From: Pseudomonadota bacterium | GTDB lineage: Bacteria; Pseudomonadota; Gammaproteobacteria; Burkholderiales; Burkholderiaceae_C | Reading direction: 5' to 3' | Length of the DNA stretch: 64,000 nt | NCBI GenBank assembly: GCA_020161065.1 | Contig: JAIUPH010000028.1 | Coordinates: 186,001-250,000, forward strand | Part shown: positions 41,122-48,474 of the stretch, piece after piece | Layout of the letters: each line of letters starts with the position of its first letter | How positions within the stretch are numbered: the first letter of the stretch is position 1 | Made by a program: the position numbers and the translations under genes | The notes under the pieces: generated by a model | Database searches by the model: none | Told to the model about the DNA's origin: nothing | The model's input: the letters and a program-made list of their open reading frames with translations, nothing else

Positions 41122-41949
41122 CTAGGGCTTGCGGTCCCAGTCGTAGCGCGGCGGCTGGCCGGCGACGAAGCGCGCCACGGCCTCGGCGTGGTAGCGGCTG
41201 CTCATGGCCACCGCCTGGGCGTCGGCCTCGAAAGCGCACATGCTCGCGAAGTCGGTCTCGAAGCTGCGGTCGAGCAGCCGCTTGGCCATGCCGGCGGCCA
41301 CGCGCGGGCCGTCGCACAGGCGGCGCGCCAGCTCGTGCGCGGCGCCCAGCAAGGCTTCGGGCGGCTGCAGCGCGTCGGCCACGCCGAGCGCCAGCGCTTC
41401 GGCCGCTTCGACGCGGCGCGCGCTCAGCACCATCTCCTTGGCGCGCGCCATGCCCACGCGCCGCGGCAGCGTGTACAGCAGCCCGAAATCGGGGATCGCG
41501 CCGATGCGCGCGAACGAGGCGCAGAACACGGCGCGCGTCGACGCGAACACGTAGTCGGCCAGCAGCGCCAGCCCGAAGCCGGCGCCGTAGGCCGGGCCGT
41601 CGACCGCGGCGATCAGCGGCAGCTCCAGCTCGCGCAGGCCCTGCACCAGCCGGTGCGCGCGCAGCATGCGCCGGCGCATCTCGTCGGGCGTGCCGCCTTC
41701 GTCGATGCGCGCCTGCATGCTGCGCAGGTCGCCGCCGGCGCAGAAGCTGCCGCCCGAGCCGCTGATGATGAGCACGCGGATCCCGGGCTCGGCGGCCAGC
41801 CGCTGCAGCAGGTCTTCGTAGTCGTCGCGCAGCTCGGGCCCCAGCGGGTTGCGCCGCTGCGGCCGCTGGTGGCTGAACTCGGCCACCGCGCCGCTGATGC
41901 GCAGCCGCGAGGCGCGCCCGTCGATCACCGCTTCGCTGGGGTCGGTCAC
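41122..41949 (-). CDS. enoyl-CoA hydratase/isomerase family protein
   Basis: 275 residues, crotonase fold. Oxyanion-hole segments are SGSGGSFCAGGDLR (63-76) and DGPAYGAGFGLAL (117-129). The two catalytic glutamates of classical hydratase are absent: their positions read Gly (GFGLAL) and Phe (FCASFARIG). Instead D154 in AIPDFG sits where PaaG-type isomerases carry a catalytic Asp. An isomerase or other crotonase reaction is therefore more likely than simple hydration. It is the last gene of the long minus-strand CoA-thioester operon, 15 bp after the SDR. Confidence 0.88.
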   Translation of the reverse strand: MTDPSEAVIDGRASRLRISGAVAEFSHQRPQRRNPLGPELRDDYEDLLQRLAAEPGIRVLIISGSGGSFCAGGDLRSMQARIDEGGTPDEMRRRMLRAHRLVQGLRELELPLIAAVDGPAYGAGFGLALLADYVFASTRAVFCASFARIGAIPDFGLLYTLPRRVGMARAKEMVLSARRVEAAEALALGVADALQPPEALLGAAHELARRLCDGPRVAAGMAKRLLDRSFETDFASMCAFEADAQAVAMSSRYHAEAVARFVAGQPPRYDWDRKP

Positions 41950-41964
41950 GGCGCGGTCGGTGCG

Positions 41965-42783
41965 TCAGGCGCCGCCCGACACCAGGATGGTCTGGCCGGA
42001 GATGTAGTTCGATTCCGGCAGGCAGTACAGCAGCACCGAGCCGGCCGCTTCGTCGGCCTTGCCCGGGCGGCCCAGCGGGCAGCGCTGGCCGTAGGCCTCG
42101 ACGATGTGCGGGCCGACGCCGACGGCGAGCTTGCGGCCTTCGATGGTGATGGTCTTGGCCTCGGTCGTCGGCTCGGTCAGCCGCGTCTCGATCCAGCCGA
42201 AGGCCACACAGTTGACGTTGACCTTGAGCCGCCCCCATTCCTTGGACAGCGTCTTGGTCAGCCCGACGATGCCGGCCTTGGCGGCGCTGTAGTTGGACTG
42301 CCCGACGTTGCCGTTGAGCCCCGCGCCCGATGAGATGTTGACCACCTTGCGGAACACCTCGCGGCCCTCGGCGGCTTCCTTCTTGGCCGCCGCGCTGATC
42401 ACCGGGTAGGCGGCGCGCAGGATGCGGAACGGCGCCGTCAGGTGCACGTCGATGATGGCGTACCACTGCTCGTCGGTCATCTTCTGGATCACGTTGTCCC
42501 AGGTGTAGCCGGCGTTGTTGACGACGATGTCGATGCCCTTGTAGTGCTCGACCGCGGTCTTGATGAAGCGCTCGGCGAAGTCGGGCGCGGTGACGCTGCC
42601 CACGCAGGCCACGGCGTCGCCGCCCTTGGCCTTGATGGCCGCCACCGTCTCCTGCGCCGGTTCGGCGTCGAGGTCGTTGATGACCAGCCGCGCGCCTTCG
42701 CCGGCCAGCTTGAAGGCCAATGCCTGGCCGATGCCGCGGCCCGATCCGGTGACCAGCGCCACCTTGCCGTCGAGTTTGCCCAT
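41965..42783 (-). CDS. SDR-family oxidoreductase (3-hydroxyacyl-CoA dehydrogenase-like)
   Basis: 272 residues from the ATG at 42783 (MGKLDGKVALVTG). NAD(P)-binding GSGRGIG at 13-19, NNAG at 89-92, catalytic S151/S152, Y165 and K169 (NYSAAK). It shares a distinctive block YTWDNVIQKM-(T/S)-DEQW and the insertion EVFRKVVNISS with the SDR at 51245-52075, so the two are close paralogues. Placed between MaoC hydratases and the crotonase, it probably oxidises a beta-hydroxyacyl-CoA. A 50-bp gap with the ribosome binding site GGAGAG separates it from the MaoC gene. Confidence 0.92.
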   Translation of the reverse strand: MGKLDGKVALVTGSGRGIGQALAFKLAGEGARLVINDLDAEPAQETVAAIKAKGGDAVACVGSVTAPDFAERFIKTAVEHYKGIDIVVNNAGYTWDNVIQKMTDEQWYAIIDVHLTAPFRILRAAYPVISAAAKKEAAEGREVFRKVVNISSGAGLNGNVGQSNYSAAKAGIVGLTKTLSKEWGRLKVNVNCVAFGWIETRLTEPTTEAKTITIEGRKLAVGVGPHIVEAYGQRCPLGRPGKADEAAGSVLLYCLPESNYISGQTILVSGGA

Positions 42784-42833
42784 GGTGTTCTCTCTCCTGG
42801 TGTGTGCGTGTGGGTGTGATGTCGTGTGGGTGA

Positions 42834-43250
42834 TCAAAGGGCGACGATGGCGTCGCCGACGATCTTGATCTCGCCGTACTGGTTGGCGCTCTGGATCTCC
42901 AGCTTGGCGCGATGTTCGCCATCGGCCTCGAACAGCTCGGTCACGCGGCCGCTGGCGGTGATCTGGTTGCCGAGGTGGGTGATGCCGGCGAAGCGCACGT
43001 TGAACTGGCGCAGCTGCCGCTGGTCGACCCATTGCGTGAGCAGCCGGCCGAGCCAGGCCATGCCCAGCATGCCGTGCGCGAACACGTCGGGCATGCCGCC
43101 CTTGCGCGCGAAGTCGATGTCGATGTGCATCGGGTTGTGGTCATTCGATGCGCCGGCGAACAGCGCCAGCGTCGTGCGGTTGACTGGCGCCAGCACCAAC
43201 GGCGGCAGCGTGTCGCCCACCTTCAGGGCCTTGCGTTCGGGTTGCGTCAT
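42834..43250 (-). CDS. MaoC-like hydratase (C-terminal hot-dog half)
   Basis: 138 residues, single hot-dog fold. The hydratase-2 motif is present: D/H dyad in SNDHNPMHIDIDFARKGG and the FAHGMLGMAWLG helix (about 36-68). It lies next to a second hot-dog gene (43263-43709), and the pair probably form a heterodimeric R-specific enoyl-CoA hydratase of the two-gene type known from steroid side-chain degradation (ChsH1/ChsH2-like). The gap is 12 bp. Substrate chain unknown. Confidence 0.88.
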   Translation of the reverse strand: MTQPERKALKVGDTLPPLVLAPVNRTTLALFAGASNDHNPMHIDIDFARKGGMPDVFAHGMLGMAWLGRLLTQWVDQRQLRQFNVRFAGITHLGNQITASGRVTELFEADGEHRAKLEIQSANQYGEIKIVGDAIVAL

Positions 43251-43262
43251 GGGGTTGCTCCT

Positions 43263-43709
43263 TCAGCCGTTGCGGTGGACCAGCGACTTGCGGATGTCGG
43301 CCACGTGCTCGCCGCGCTGGTTGGTGACGGTGGTCTCCATCACGACGAAGCTCAGGGCGCCGTTCTTCTTGTCGTAGACATCGGTGATGCGGCCCTCGAA
43401 GTGCAGCGTGTCGCCGGCGTAGGCCATGCGGTGGTAGGTGAACTGCTGCTCGCCGTGCAGCACGCGCGGCAGCTGGATGCCGGCCTGCTCGCGCCAGTTG
43501 CTTTCCGGGCGCGTCAGCTCCAGCGAGAAGAAGAAGGTCGGCGGCACCGGCAGCGTGGGGTGGCCGGCGTCGCGCGCGGCCGACTCGTCGAAGTAGATCG
43601 GGTTGGTCTCGCCGATGGCCTTGGCGAAGAAGCGCAGTTGCCCGGCTTCGACGACGGCGCTGTGCGCCGCAAAGGTCATGCCGATGATCTTGCGGTCGAT
43701 CACGATCAT
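43263..43709 (-). CDS. MaoC-like N-terminal hot-dog (FAS1-type dehydratase) protein
   Basis: 148 residues from the ATG at 43709 (MIVIDRKIIGMTF); upstream codons overlap the thiolase 3' end. FAS1_DH-type hot-dog: FAKAIGETNPIYFD near residue 30 and PPTFFFSLEL near 57. The catalytic HxD is missing, as expected of the non-catalytic half that pairs with the neighbouring 138-residue MaoC protein. The two genes together resemble a split two-domain enoyl-CoA hydratase. Confidence 0.87.
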   Translation of the reverse strand: MIVIDRKIIGMTFAAHSAVVEAGQLRFFAKAIGETNPIYFDESAARDAGHPTLPVPPTFFFSLELTRPESNWREQAGIQLPRVLHGEQQFTYHRMAYAGDTLHFEGRITDVYDKKNGALSFVVMETTVTNQRGEHVADIRKSLVHRNG

Positions 43710-43734
43710 GGTGGAAAGGCTCCTTGAGGGGGTG

Positions 43735-44916
43735 TCAGTGCTTCTGGTAGACGGTGACGACGCAGGCGCCGCCGAGGCCCAGGTTGTGCTGCAGCGCGAT
43801 GCGTGCATCCGCCACCTGGCGCGCGTCGGCCGTGCCGCGCAACTGCTGCGTCAGCTCGTAGCACTGCGCCAGGCCGGTGGCGCCCAGCGGGTGGCCCTTG
43901 CTGAGCAGGCCGCCGGAAGGGTTGGTGACGTATCGGCCGCCGTAGGTGTTGTTGCCGTCCAGCACGAAGCGCTCGCCCTCGCCTTCGGCGGCCAGGCCCA
44001 GCGCTTCGTAGGTCAGCAGCTCGTTGTGGGCGAAGCAGTCGTGCAGCTCGACCACGTCGACATCCTCGGCGCCGATGCCGGCCTGTTCGTAGGCCGACTG
44101 GGCGGCGGCGCGCGCCATGTCGAAGCCGACCAGGCGGATCGGGTCGTGGCTTTGCAGCGTGCTCGGGAAGTCGGTGGTCAGCGCCTGCGCGGCGATGCGC
44201 ACGTCGGTGCGCAGGCCGTGCTTGCGCGCGTAGGCCTCGGAAACGACGATGGCGGCGGCCGCGCCGCAGGTCGGCGGGCAGGCCATCGAGCGCGTCATCA
44301 CGCCGGGCCAGAACACCTTCTCGGCCATCACCTCTTCCGGCGTGACGACGTTGCGGAACACCGCCAGCGGGTTGTTCGCGGCGTGGCGGCTGGCCTTGGC
44401 GCGGATCTTCGCGAAGGTGTCCATCCTGGTGCCGTACTTCTTCATGTGGGCCTCGCCGGCGGCGCCGAACAGGCGCAGCGCGTGCGGGATGTCGACCTTG
44501 CCGATCGTCTCTTCGAGCACGGTGTTGAAGTCGTCCAGCGGGCCCGGCCGGTCGTTCCACGGCGAGCTGATGGCGCCGGGGTTCATCTGCTCGAAGCCGA
44601 CGGCCAGCGCCACGTCGACGACGCCGCTTTGCACCGCCTGGCGCGCCAGGAACAAGGCGCTGGAGCCGGTGGAGCAGTTGTTGTTGACGTTGATGACCGG
44701 CACGCCGGTCATGCCCACCTTGTACAGCGCCTTCTGGCCGCTGGTGGAGGCGCCGAACACGTAGCCGGCGTAGGCCTGCTGCACGCCGTCGTAGCCGATG
44801 GCGGCGTCGGCCAGCGCCTCGCGCACGGCCTGCGCGGCCATCTCGTCGTAGGACGCGCTGGCGCCGGGCTTGGCGAACGGGATCATGCCGACGCCGGCGA
44901 CGTAGACCTTGCTCAT
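43735..44916 (-). CDS. SCP-x-type thiolase / lipid-transfer protein
   Basis: 393 residues. Non-classical thiolase: active-site Cys C81 in NNNCSTGSSAL, HDCFAHNE near 295, and GGLLSKGHPLGATG near 340. It ends with HNLGLGGACVVTVYQK, characteristic of SCP-x/Ltp thiolases. These cleave branched or sterol-side-chain 3-oxoacyl-CoA, or act as aldolases together with a DUF35/hot-dog partner. No DUF35 gene is visible here. It sits between the hot-dog pair and the acyl-CoA dehydrogenase in the operon. Confidence 0.92.
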   Translation of the reverse strand: MSKVYVAGVGMIPFAKPGASASYDEMAAQAVREALADAAIGYDGVQQAYAGYVFGASTSGQKALYKVGMTGVPVINVNNNCSTGSSALFLARQAVQSGVVDVALAVGFEQMNPGAISSPWNDRPGPLDDFNTVLEETIGKVDIPHALRLFGAAGEAHMKKYGTRMDTFAKIRAKASRHAANNPLAVFRNVVTPEEVMAEKVFWPGVMTRSMACPPTCGAAAAIVVSEAYARKHGLRTDVRIAAQALTTDFPSTLQSHDPIRLVGFDMARAAAQSAYEQAGIGAEDVDVVELHDCFAHNELLTYEALGLAAEGEGERFVLDGNNTYGGRYVTNPSGGLLSKGHPLGATGLAQCYELTQQLRGTADARQVADARIALQHNLGLGGACVVTVYQKH

Positions 44917-44932
44917 GCTTTCTCCTGTGGGT

Positions 44933-46069
44933 TCAGAGCTTGCGGGAAATGAGGTCGCGCATGACCTCGTTGCTGCCGCCGTAGACGCGGCTGACGCGCA
45001 TGTCGACGAAGGCGCGCGCGATCGGGTATTCCAGCATGTAGCCGTAGCCGCCGTGCAGCTGCACCATGTCGTCCAGGCATTGCCACAGCGTCTCGGTCGC
45101 GTAGAGCTTGGCGATGGCGGCTTCCTCGGCCGTCAGCTTGCGGCGCATGTGCTCGGCCAGGTAGTGGTCGACCATCGTGCGCAGCGCCACCGCCTTGGCC
45201 TTCACGTCGGCCAATCTGAACTTGGTGTTCTGGAAGTCCCACACCGTCTGGCCGAAGGCCTTGCGGTCCTTCACGTACTCCAGCGTCTGCTCGAGCAGCC
45301 GCTCCAGCTTGGCGGCGGCGGTGACGGCGATGATGAAGCGCTCCTGCGGCAGCTCCTGCATCAGGTAGGCGAAGCCCTTGCCTTCCTCGCCCAGGCGGTT
45401 GGCCACCGGCACGCGCACGTTGTCGAAGAACAGCTCGGCGGTGTCCTGCGAATGCATGCCCACCTTGTCGAGCTTGCGCCCGCGGCGAAAGCCCTCGCGG
45501 TTGGTTTCCACCACCACCAGGCTGACGCCCTTGGCGCCGGCGGCCGGGTCGGTCTTGCAGACCACGACGACCAGGTCGCTGATGAAGCCGTTGCTGATGA
45601 AGGTCTTGCTGCCGTTGATGACGTAGTCGTCTCCATCTCGCACGGCACTCGTGCGGATGGCCTTCACGTCGGAGCCGCCGCCGGGCTCGGTGATGGCCAC
45701 GGCCAGGATCTGCTCGCCGCTGCAGATGCCGGGCAGCCAGCGCTGCTGCTGCGCCTCGGTGCCCAGGCGCGCGATGTAGGGCGCGACGATGTCCGAGTGC
45801 AGCCCGAACGACACCGAGGCGCCGGCGCGCGCCAGCTCCTCGGCGATGATCGCCGAGTGCCCGAAGTCGCCGCCGCCGCCGCCGTGCTCGACCGGCAGCA
45901 TGGTGCACAGCAGCCCCTCGCGGCCGGCCTTCATCCACACCTCGCGGCTGACGATGCCGTCTTTGAGCCACTGGTCCATGTGCGGCACCACTTCGCGCTC
46001 GATGAAGCGGCGCGCGGTGGCGCGGAATTGTTCGTGGTCTTCGCGGTAGACCTTGCGTTCGACTTGCAT
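44933..46069 (-). CDS. acyl-CoA dehydrogenase
   Basis: 378 residues of normal length. FAD-site motif VAITEPGGGSDVKAIRTSA (about 128-146), ADVKAKAVALRTMVDHYL helix, and the catalytic base E347 in GYGYMLEYPIAR. The C-terminal YGGSNEVMRDLI replaces the common YEGTNEI. It introduces the alpha-beta double bond for the MaoC hydratases downstream. It is 16 bp upstream of the thiolase gene and 18 bp downstream of the acyl-CoA ligase gene in the same operon. Confidence 0.94.
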   Translation of the reverse strand: MQVERKVYREDHEQFRATARRFIEREVVPHMDQWLKDGIVSREVWMKAGREGLLCTMLPVEHGGGGGDFGHSAIIAEELARAGASVSFGLHSDIVAPYIARLGTEAQQQRWLPGICSGEQILAVAITEPGGGSDVKAIRTSAVRDGDDYVINGSKTFISNGFISDLVVVVCKTDPAAGAKGVSLVVVETNREGFRRGRKLDKVGMHSQDTAELFFDNVRVPVANRLGEEGKGFAYLMQELPQERFIIAVTAAAKLERLLEQTLEYVKDRKAFGQTVWDFQNTKFRLADVKAKAVALRTMVDHYLAEHMRRKLTAEEAAIAKLYATETLWQCLDDMVQLHGGYGYMLEYPIARAFVDMRVSRVYGGSNEVMRDLISRKL

Positions 46070-46087
46070 CGGTTGGCTCTCCTGTGT

Positions 46088-47761
46088 TCAGCGGACGGCC
46101 ACGGCCGCCGGCGCCGGCTCGGCGTACAGCACGTCGATCAGCGGCGCCCGGCAGGCGGCCACGTCGGGCCAGGCCAGCGCGGCGACCTGGTCGCGGTCGT
46201 GGCCGCAGATCACGGCGTCGGCAACGAGCGGCGAGCATTGTTCGATCAACGCCACGCGGGCGCTGCCGGTGCGCACCCAGGTGCCGCTGCCGAGCTTGAA
46301 GTCTTCCACGCAGCGTCCGGCGTAGCGCAGCCCGGCCCCGGGATCGGCGGGGTCGGCCAGGCGCACCGCGTCGCCCAGCGCGTAGAAGCCTTCGGCGTCG
46401 ATCGCCGCCGCCGTCAGGTCGGGCCGCTTCAGGTAGCCGGGGAAGATGTGCGGGCCGCGCATGCGGATCTCGTAGCGGCCGTCGCCGCTTTCACCGCCGC
46501 CTTCCAGCGGGATCAGCTTGACCTCCATGCCCGGCTGCGGCACGCCGACGTTGCCCACGTCGTCGCTCGGCCGGTTGAAGGTCATGCCCTGGCCGGTGGT
46601 CTCGGTCGAGCCGAAGCCCGAGGTGAAGACGATGCGCTGGCCCACGGCGCGCACCGCCGCGTCCTGGAAGCGCTGCCACACGTCGCGCGGCAGGCTGGCG
46701 CCGCCGTAGCCGGCGAACTTCAGCCGCGCGAAGAACTGGCGCGCCAGCGCCGGGTCGCGCTCCAGCGCCTGCGCCAGCAAGCCCCAGGCGGCCGGCACGG
46801 TGGCGTACAGCGTGGGCGACACCTCGCGCAGGTTGCGCAGCGTGCGTTCGAACTGGCCGGGCAGCGGCCGGCCGTCGTCGAGGTGGTAGGTGCCGCCGAG
46901 CGCAAACACGCGGCACAGGTTGCCGAGGCCGCCGAACAAGTGGTTCCACGGCAGCCAGTCGAGCATCACCGGCGGCTCGTGCAGGGTCGTCTGCTGCGCC
47001 CAATGGGACTGGCCGATCATGGTGGCGACGTTGGCGTAGCTGATCGGCACGCCCTTGGGCGCGCCGGTCGAGCCCGAGGTGAAGAACAGCCGCGCGGTCT
47101 GCTGCGGCTGCAGCGCCGCGTGCGCGGCTTCGACCGCGGCCACGTCGGCGGCGCTGGCCAGCCTTGCGTCCTGCCGCGCGCCGCCCGGCAGGTCGGCCAG
47201 CCGCCGCTGGCCCGGCGCGGCGTCGTCGACGGCGATCACCTGCGCCGCCGGCGTGCCCAGCGCCCGCAGCGCCGCGGCGAACACGGCGCCCGACTGCACG
47301 AACACGGCCGCCGGCTCGACCAGCGCGTGGATGTCGCGCAGCCGTCCGTGGTCGCCGCTGAGCAGCGAGTACGACGGCGACACCGGCGCGCTGGGGATGC
47401 CGACGTATTCGGCCGCGGCGATCAGCAGCAACTGCTCCAGCGAGTTGCCCGACAGCATCATCAACGGCCGCTGCGGCGACAGCCCGGCCTCCAGCAGCGC
47501 GGCGGCCAGTGCCGTCATGCGTTGGTGCAACTCGGCCCAGGTCCAGGTGCGCCAGCCGTCGCCGGCGCGTTCGGCGAAGGCCGGCTGCGCGCCGCGCTCG
47601 CGCGCCCAGCGCGGCACGAAGCTGGCCATGCCGCGCACGTCCAGCCGCAGCGGCGGCTCGGCCGCACCCATCAGCAGCGTGCCGTCGGCGCGCCACTGGT
47701 GGGTGGTGGTCGGCCGCGTCAGGCCCGCGTCTCGGTAGGCGCCGGGGGTCGGGGTGGGCAT
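46088..47761 (-). CDS. AMP-dependent acyl-CoA synthetase (feruloyl-CoA synthetase-like)
   Basis: 557 residues from the ATG giving MPTPTPGAYRDAG; upstream in-frame codons to 47821 encode only a tandem repeat and would leave almost no leader after the predicted -10. ANL motifs: FFTSGSTGAPKG, FGSTETTGQGMT, YALGDAVRLADP. The long form with N-terminal 'RLDVRGMASFVPRWARERG' and C-terminal CGHDRDQVAALAWPD resembles feruloyl-/carboxylic acid-CoA synthetases of betaproteobacteria. It heads the operon ligase-ACAD-thiolase-hot-dog pair-SDR-crotonase, so it should activate the pathway's entry acid. Confidence 0.9.
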   Translation of the reverse strand: MPTPTPGAYRDAGLTRPTTTHQWRADGTLLMGAAEPPLRLDVRGMASFVPRWARERGAQPAFAERAGDGWRTWTWAELHQRMTALAAALLEAGLSPQRPLMMLSGNSLEQLLLIAAAEYVGIPSAPVSPSYSLLSGDHGRLRDIHALVEPAAVFVQSGAVFAAALRALGTPAAQVIAVDDAAPGQRRLADLPGGARQDARLASAADVAAVEAAHAALQPQQTARLFFTSGSTGAPKGVPISYANVATMIGQSHWAQQTTLHEPPVMLDWLPWNHLFGGLGNLCRVFALGGTYHLDDGRPLPGQFERTLRNLREVSPTLYATVPAAWGLLAQALERDPALARQFFARLKFAGYGGASLPRDVWQRFQDAAVRAVGQRIVFTSGFGSTETTGQGMTFNRPSDDVGNVGVPQPGMEVKLIPLEGGGESGDGRYEIRMRGPHIFPGYLKRPDLTAAAIDAEGFYALGDAVRLADPADPGAGLRYAGRCVEDFKLGSGTWVRTGSARVALIEQCSPLVADAVICGHDRDQVAALAWPDVAACRAPLIDVLYAEPAPAAVAVR

Positions 47762-47775
47762 CGGGATGCGCTTCG

Positions 47776-47819
47776 GAGCGAAGGTCGAGCGAAGGTCGAG
47801 CGAGGGTCGAGCGAGGGTC
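47776..47819. repeat. 11-bp tandem repeat in the ligase leader
   Basis: Four units GAGCGAAGGTC, GAGCGAAGGTC, GAGCGAGGGTC, GAGCGAGGGTC lie between the predicted -10 at 47836 and the start codon at 47761. Eleven-base units would shift frame if translated, which supports an untranslated leader. Confidence 0.75.
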
Positions 47820-47835
47820 AATGTCCTGGGGCCCC

Positions 47836-47880
47836 AGCATGTCCAAGGCGCGCGCCGATGTCCCTACCCGCGGTGGCTAG
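47836..47880 (-). promoter_or_regulatory. operator/promoter site 3 of the CTAGCC-N5-GGCTAG family
   Basis: Minus strand: CTAGCC, spacer ACCGC, GGGTAG (one mismatch; 47864-47880), then 22 bp to the -10-like CATGCT (47836-47841). It drives the seven-gene CoA operon beginning at 47761. Confidence 0.65.
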
Positions 47881-47900
47881 TACGGGCAAACCCCAGGTGC

Positions 47901-48404
47901 TCAAGCGCTGCGCCGGCGCATCAGCCGCAGCGGCGTGTACACCAGCACCGCGGTGCCGTGCTGGTTGACCACCGCGTTGCGCGTGCGCACCAGGCCGCGG
48001 TCGGGCTTGGTGCTGGCGCGCTGCTCGATCACCTCGCACTCGACGTGCAACGTGTCGCCGACGACGCTGGGCCCCTGCACGTCCAGCGTCATGCCGAGGA
48101 AGGCCATGCCGGCGGCGGCGAACGAAGGCGCCACCAGCCCTTCGGCGAAGGCATAGACCAGCGCGCCCGGCACCACGCGGCCGGCGATGCCCATCGCCGC
48201 GCGGTCGGCGGGGTCGGTGTTGGCGAACAGTTCCTCGGTCAGCCAGCTCAGGTTGACGAAGGCCGCCAGGTCGGCTTCGGTCAGGCTGCGCTTCTTGGTC
48301 GTGAAGCGCGTGCCGGGCGTCAGGTCGTCCCAGTGGATGCCGGGGTCCAGCGAGAGCGTGCGGGGCGAGAGCGTGCGGGGCGAGAGGGTGCGGGGCTCGG
48401 TCAT
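47901..48404 (-). CDS. MaoC-like acyl dehydratase
   Basis: 167 residues, single hot-dog. The pattern FVNLSWLTEELFAN near 50 and IAGRVVPGALVYAFAEGL near 75 matches MaoC-type hydratases that have lost or shifted the HxD dyad; later VQGPSVVGDTLHVECEV is the conserved central strand. The N terminus carries a threefold RTLSP repeat from 15-bp DNA units. It is 70 bp downstream of the acyl-CoA ligase gene, after a small hairpin, and is the last gene of the SDR-Bug-ligase-MaoC operon. Confidence 0.85.
   Translation of the reverse strand: MTEPRTLSPRTLSPRTLSLDPGIHWDDLTPGTRFTTKKRSLTEADLAAFVNLSWLTEELFANTDPADRAAMGIAGRVVPGALVYAFAEGLVAPSFAAAGMAFLGMTLDVQGPSVVGDTLHVECEVIEQRASTKPDRGLVRTRNAVVNQHGTAVLVYTPLRLMRRRSA
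48351..48395. repeat. 15-bp coding tandem repeat at the MaoC N terminus
   Basis: Three units CGAGAGCGTGCGGGG, CGAGAGCGTGCGGGG, CGAGAGGGTGCGGGG encode PRTLS repeats (on minus) within the first 20 codons. In-frame and near the start codon. Confidence 0.8.
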
Positions 48405-48474
48405 CGCGGTTCCTTGCAGGCGCTTCAGTATGACTTCGGCAGCCCCGGCACCTGCTCGGCGCCGAAGCCGAGGA

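Noticed and set aside
44909..47968. Long open frame on plus, opposite the thiolase-dehydrogenase-ligase genes
   Set aside because: Shadow of three clear minus-strand enzymes.
48420..48474. Alternative 3' frame of the acyl-CoA ligase reading ILGFGAEQVPGLPKSY
   Set aside because: The normal frame ends with the expected C-terminal ligase motif plus a short tail. The extra reading overlaps a small intergenic hairpin (CTCGGC/GCCGAG), so a frameshift is not needed.
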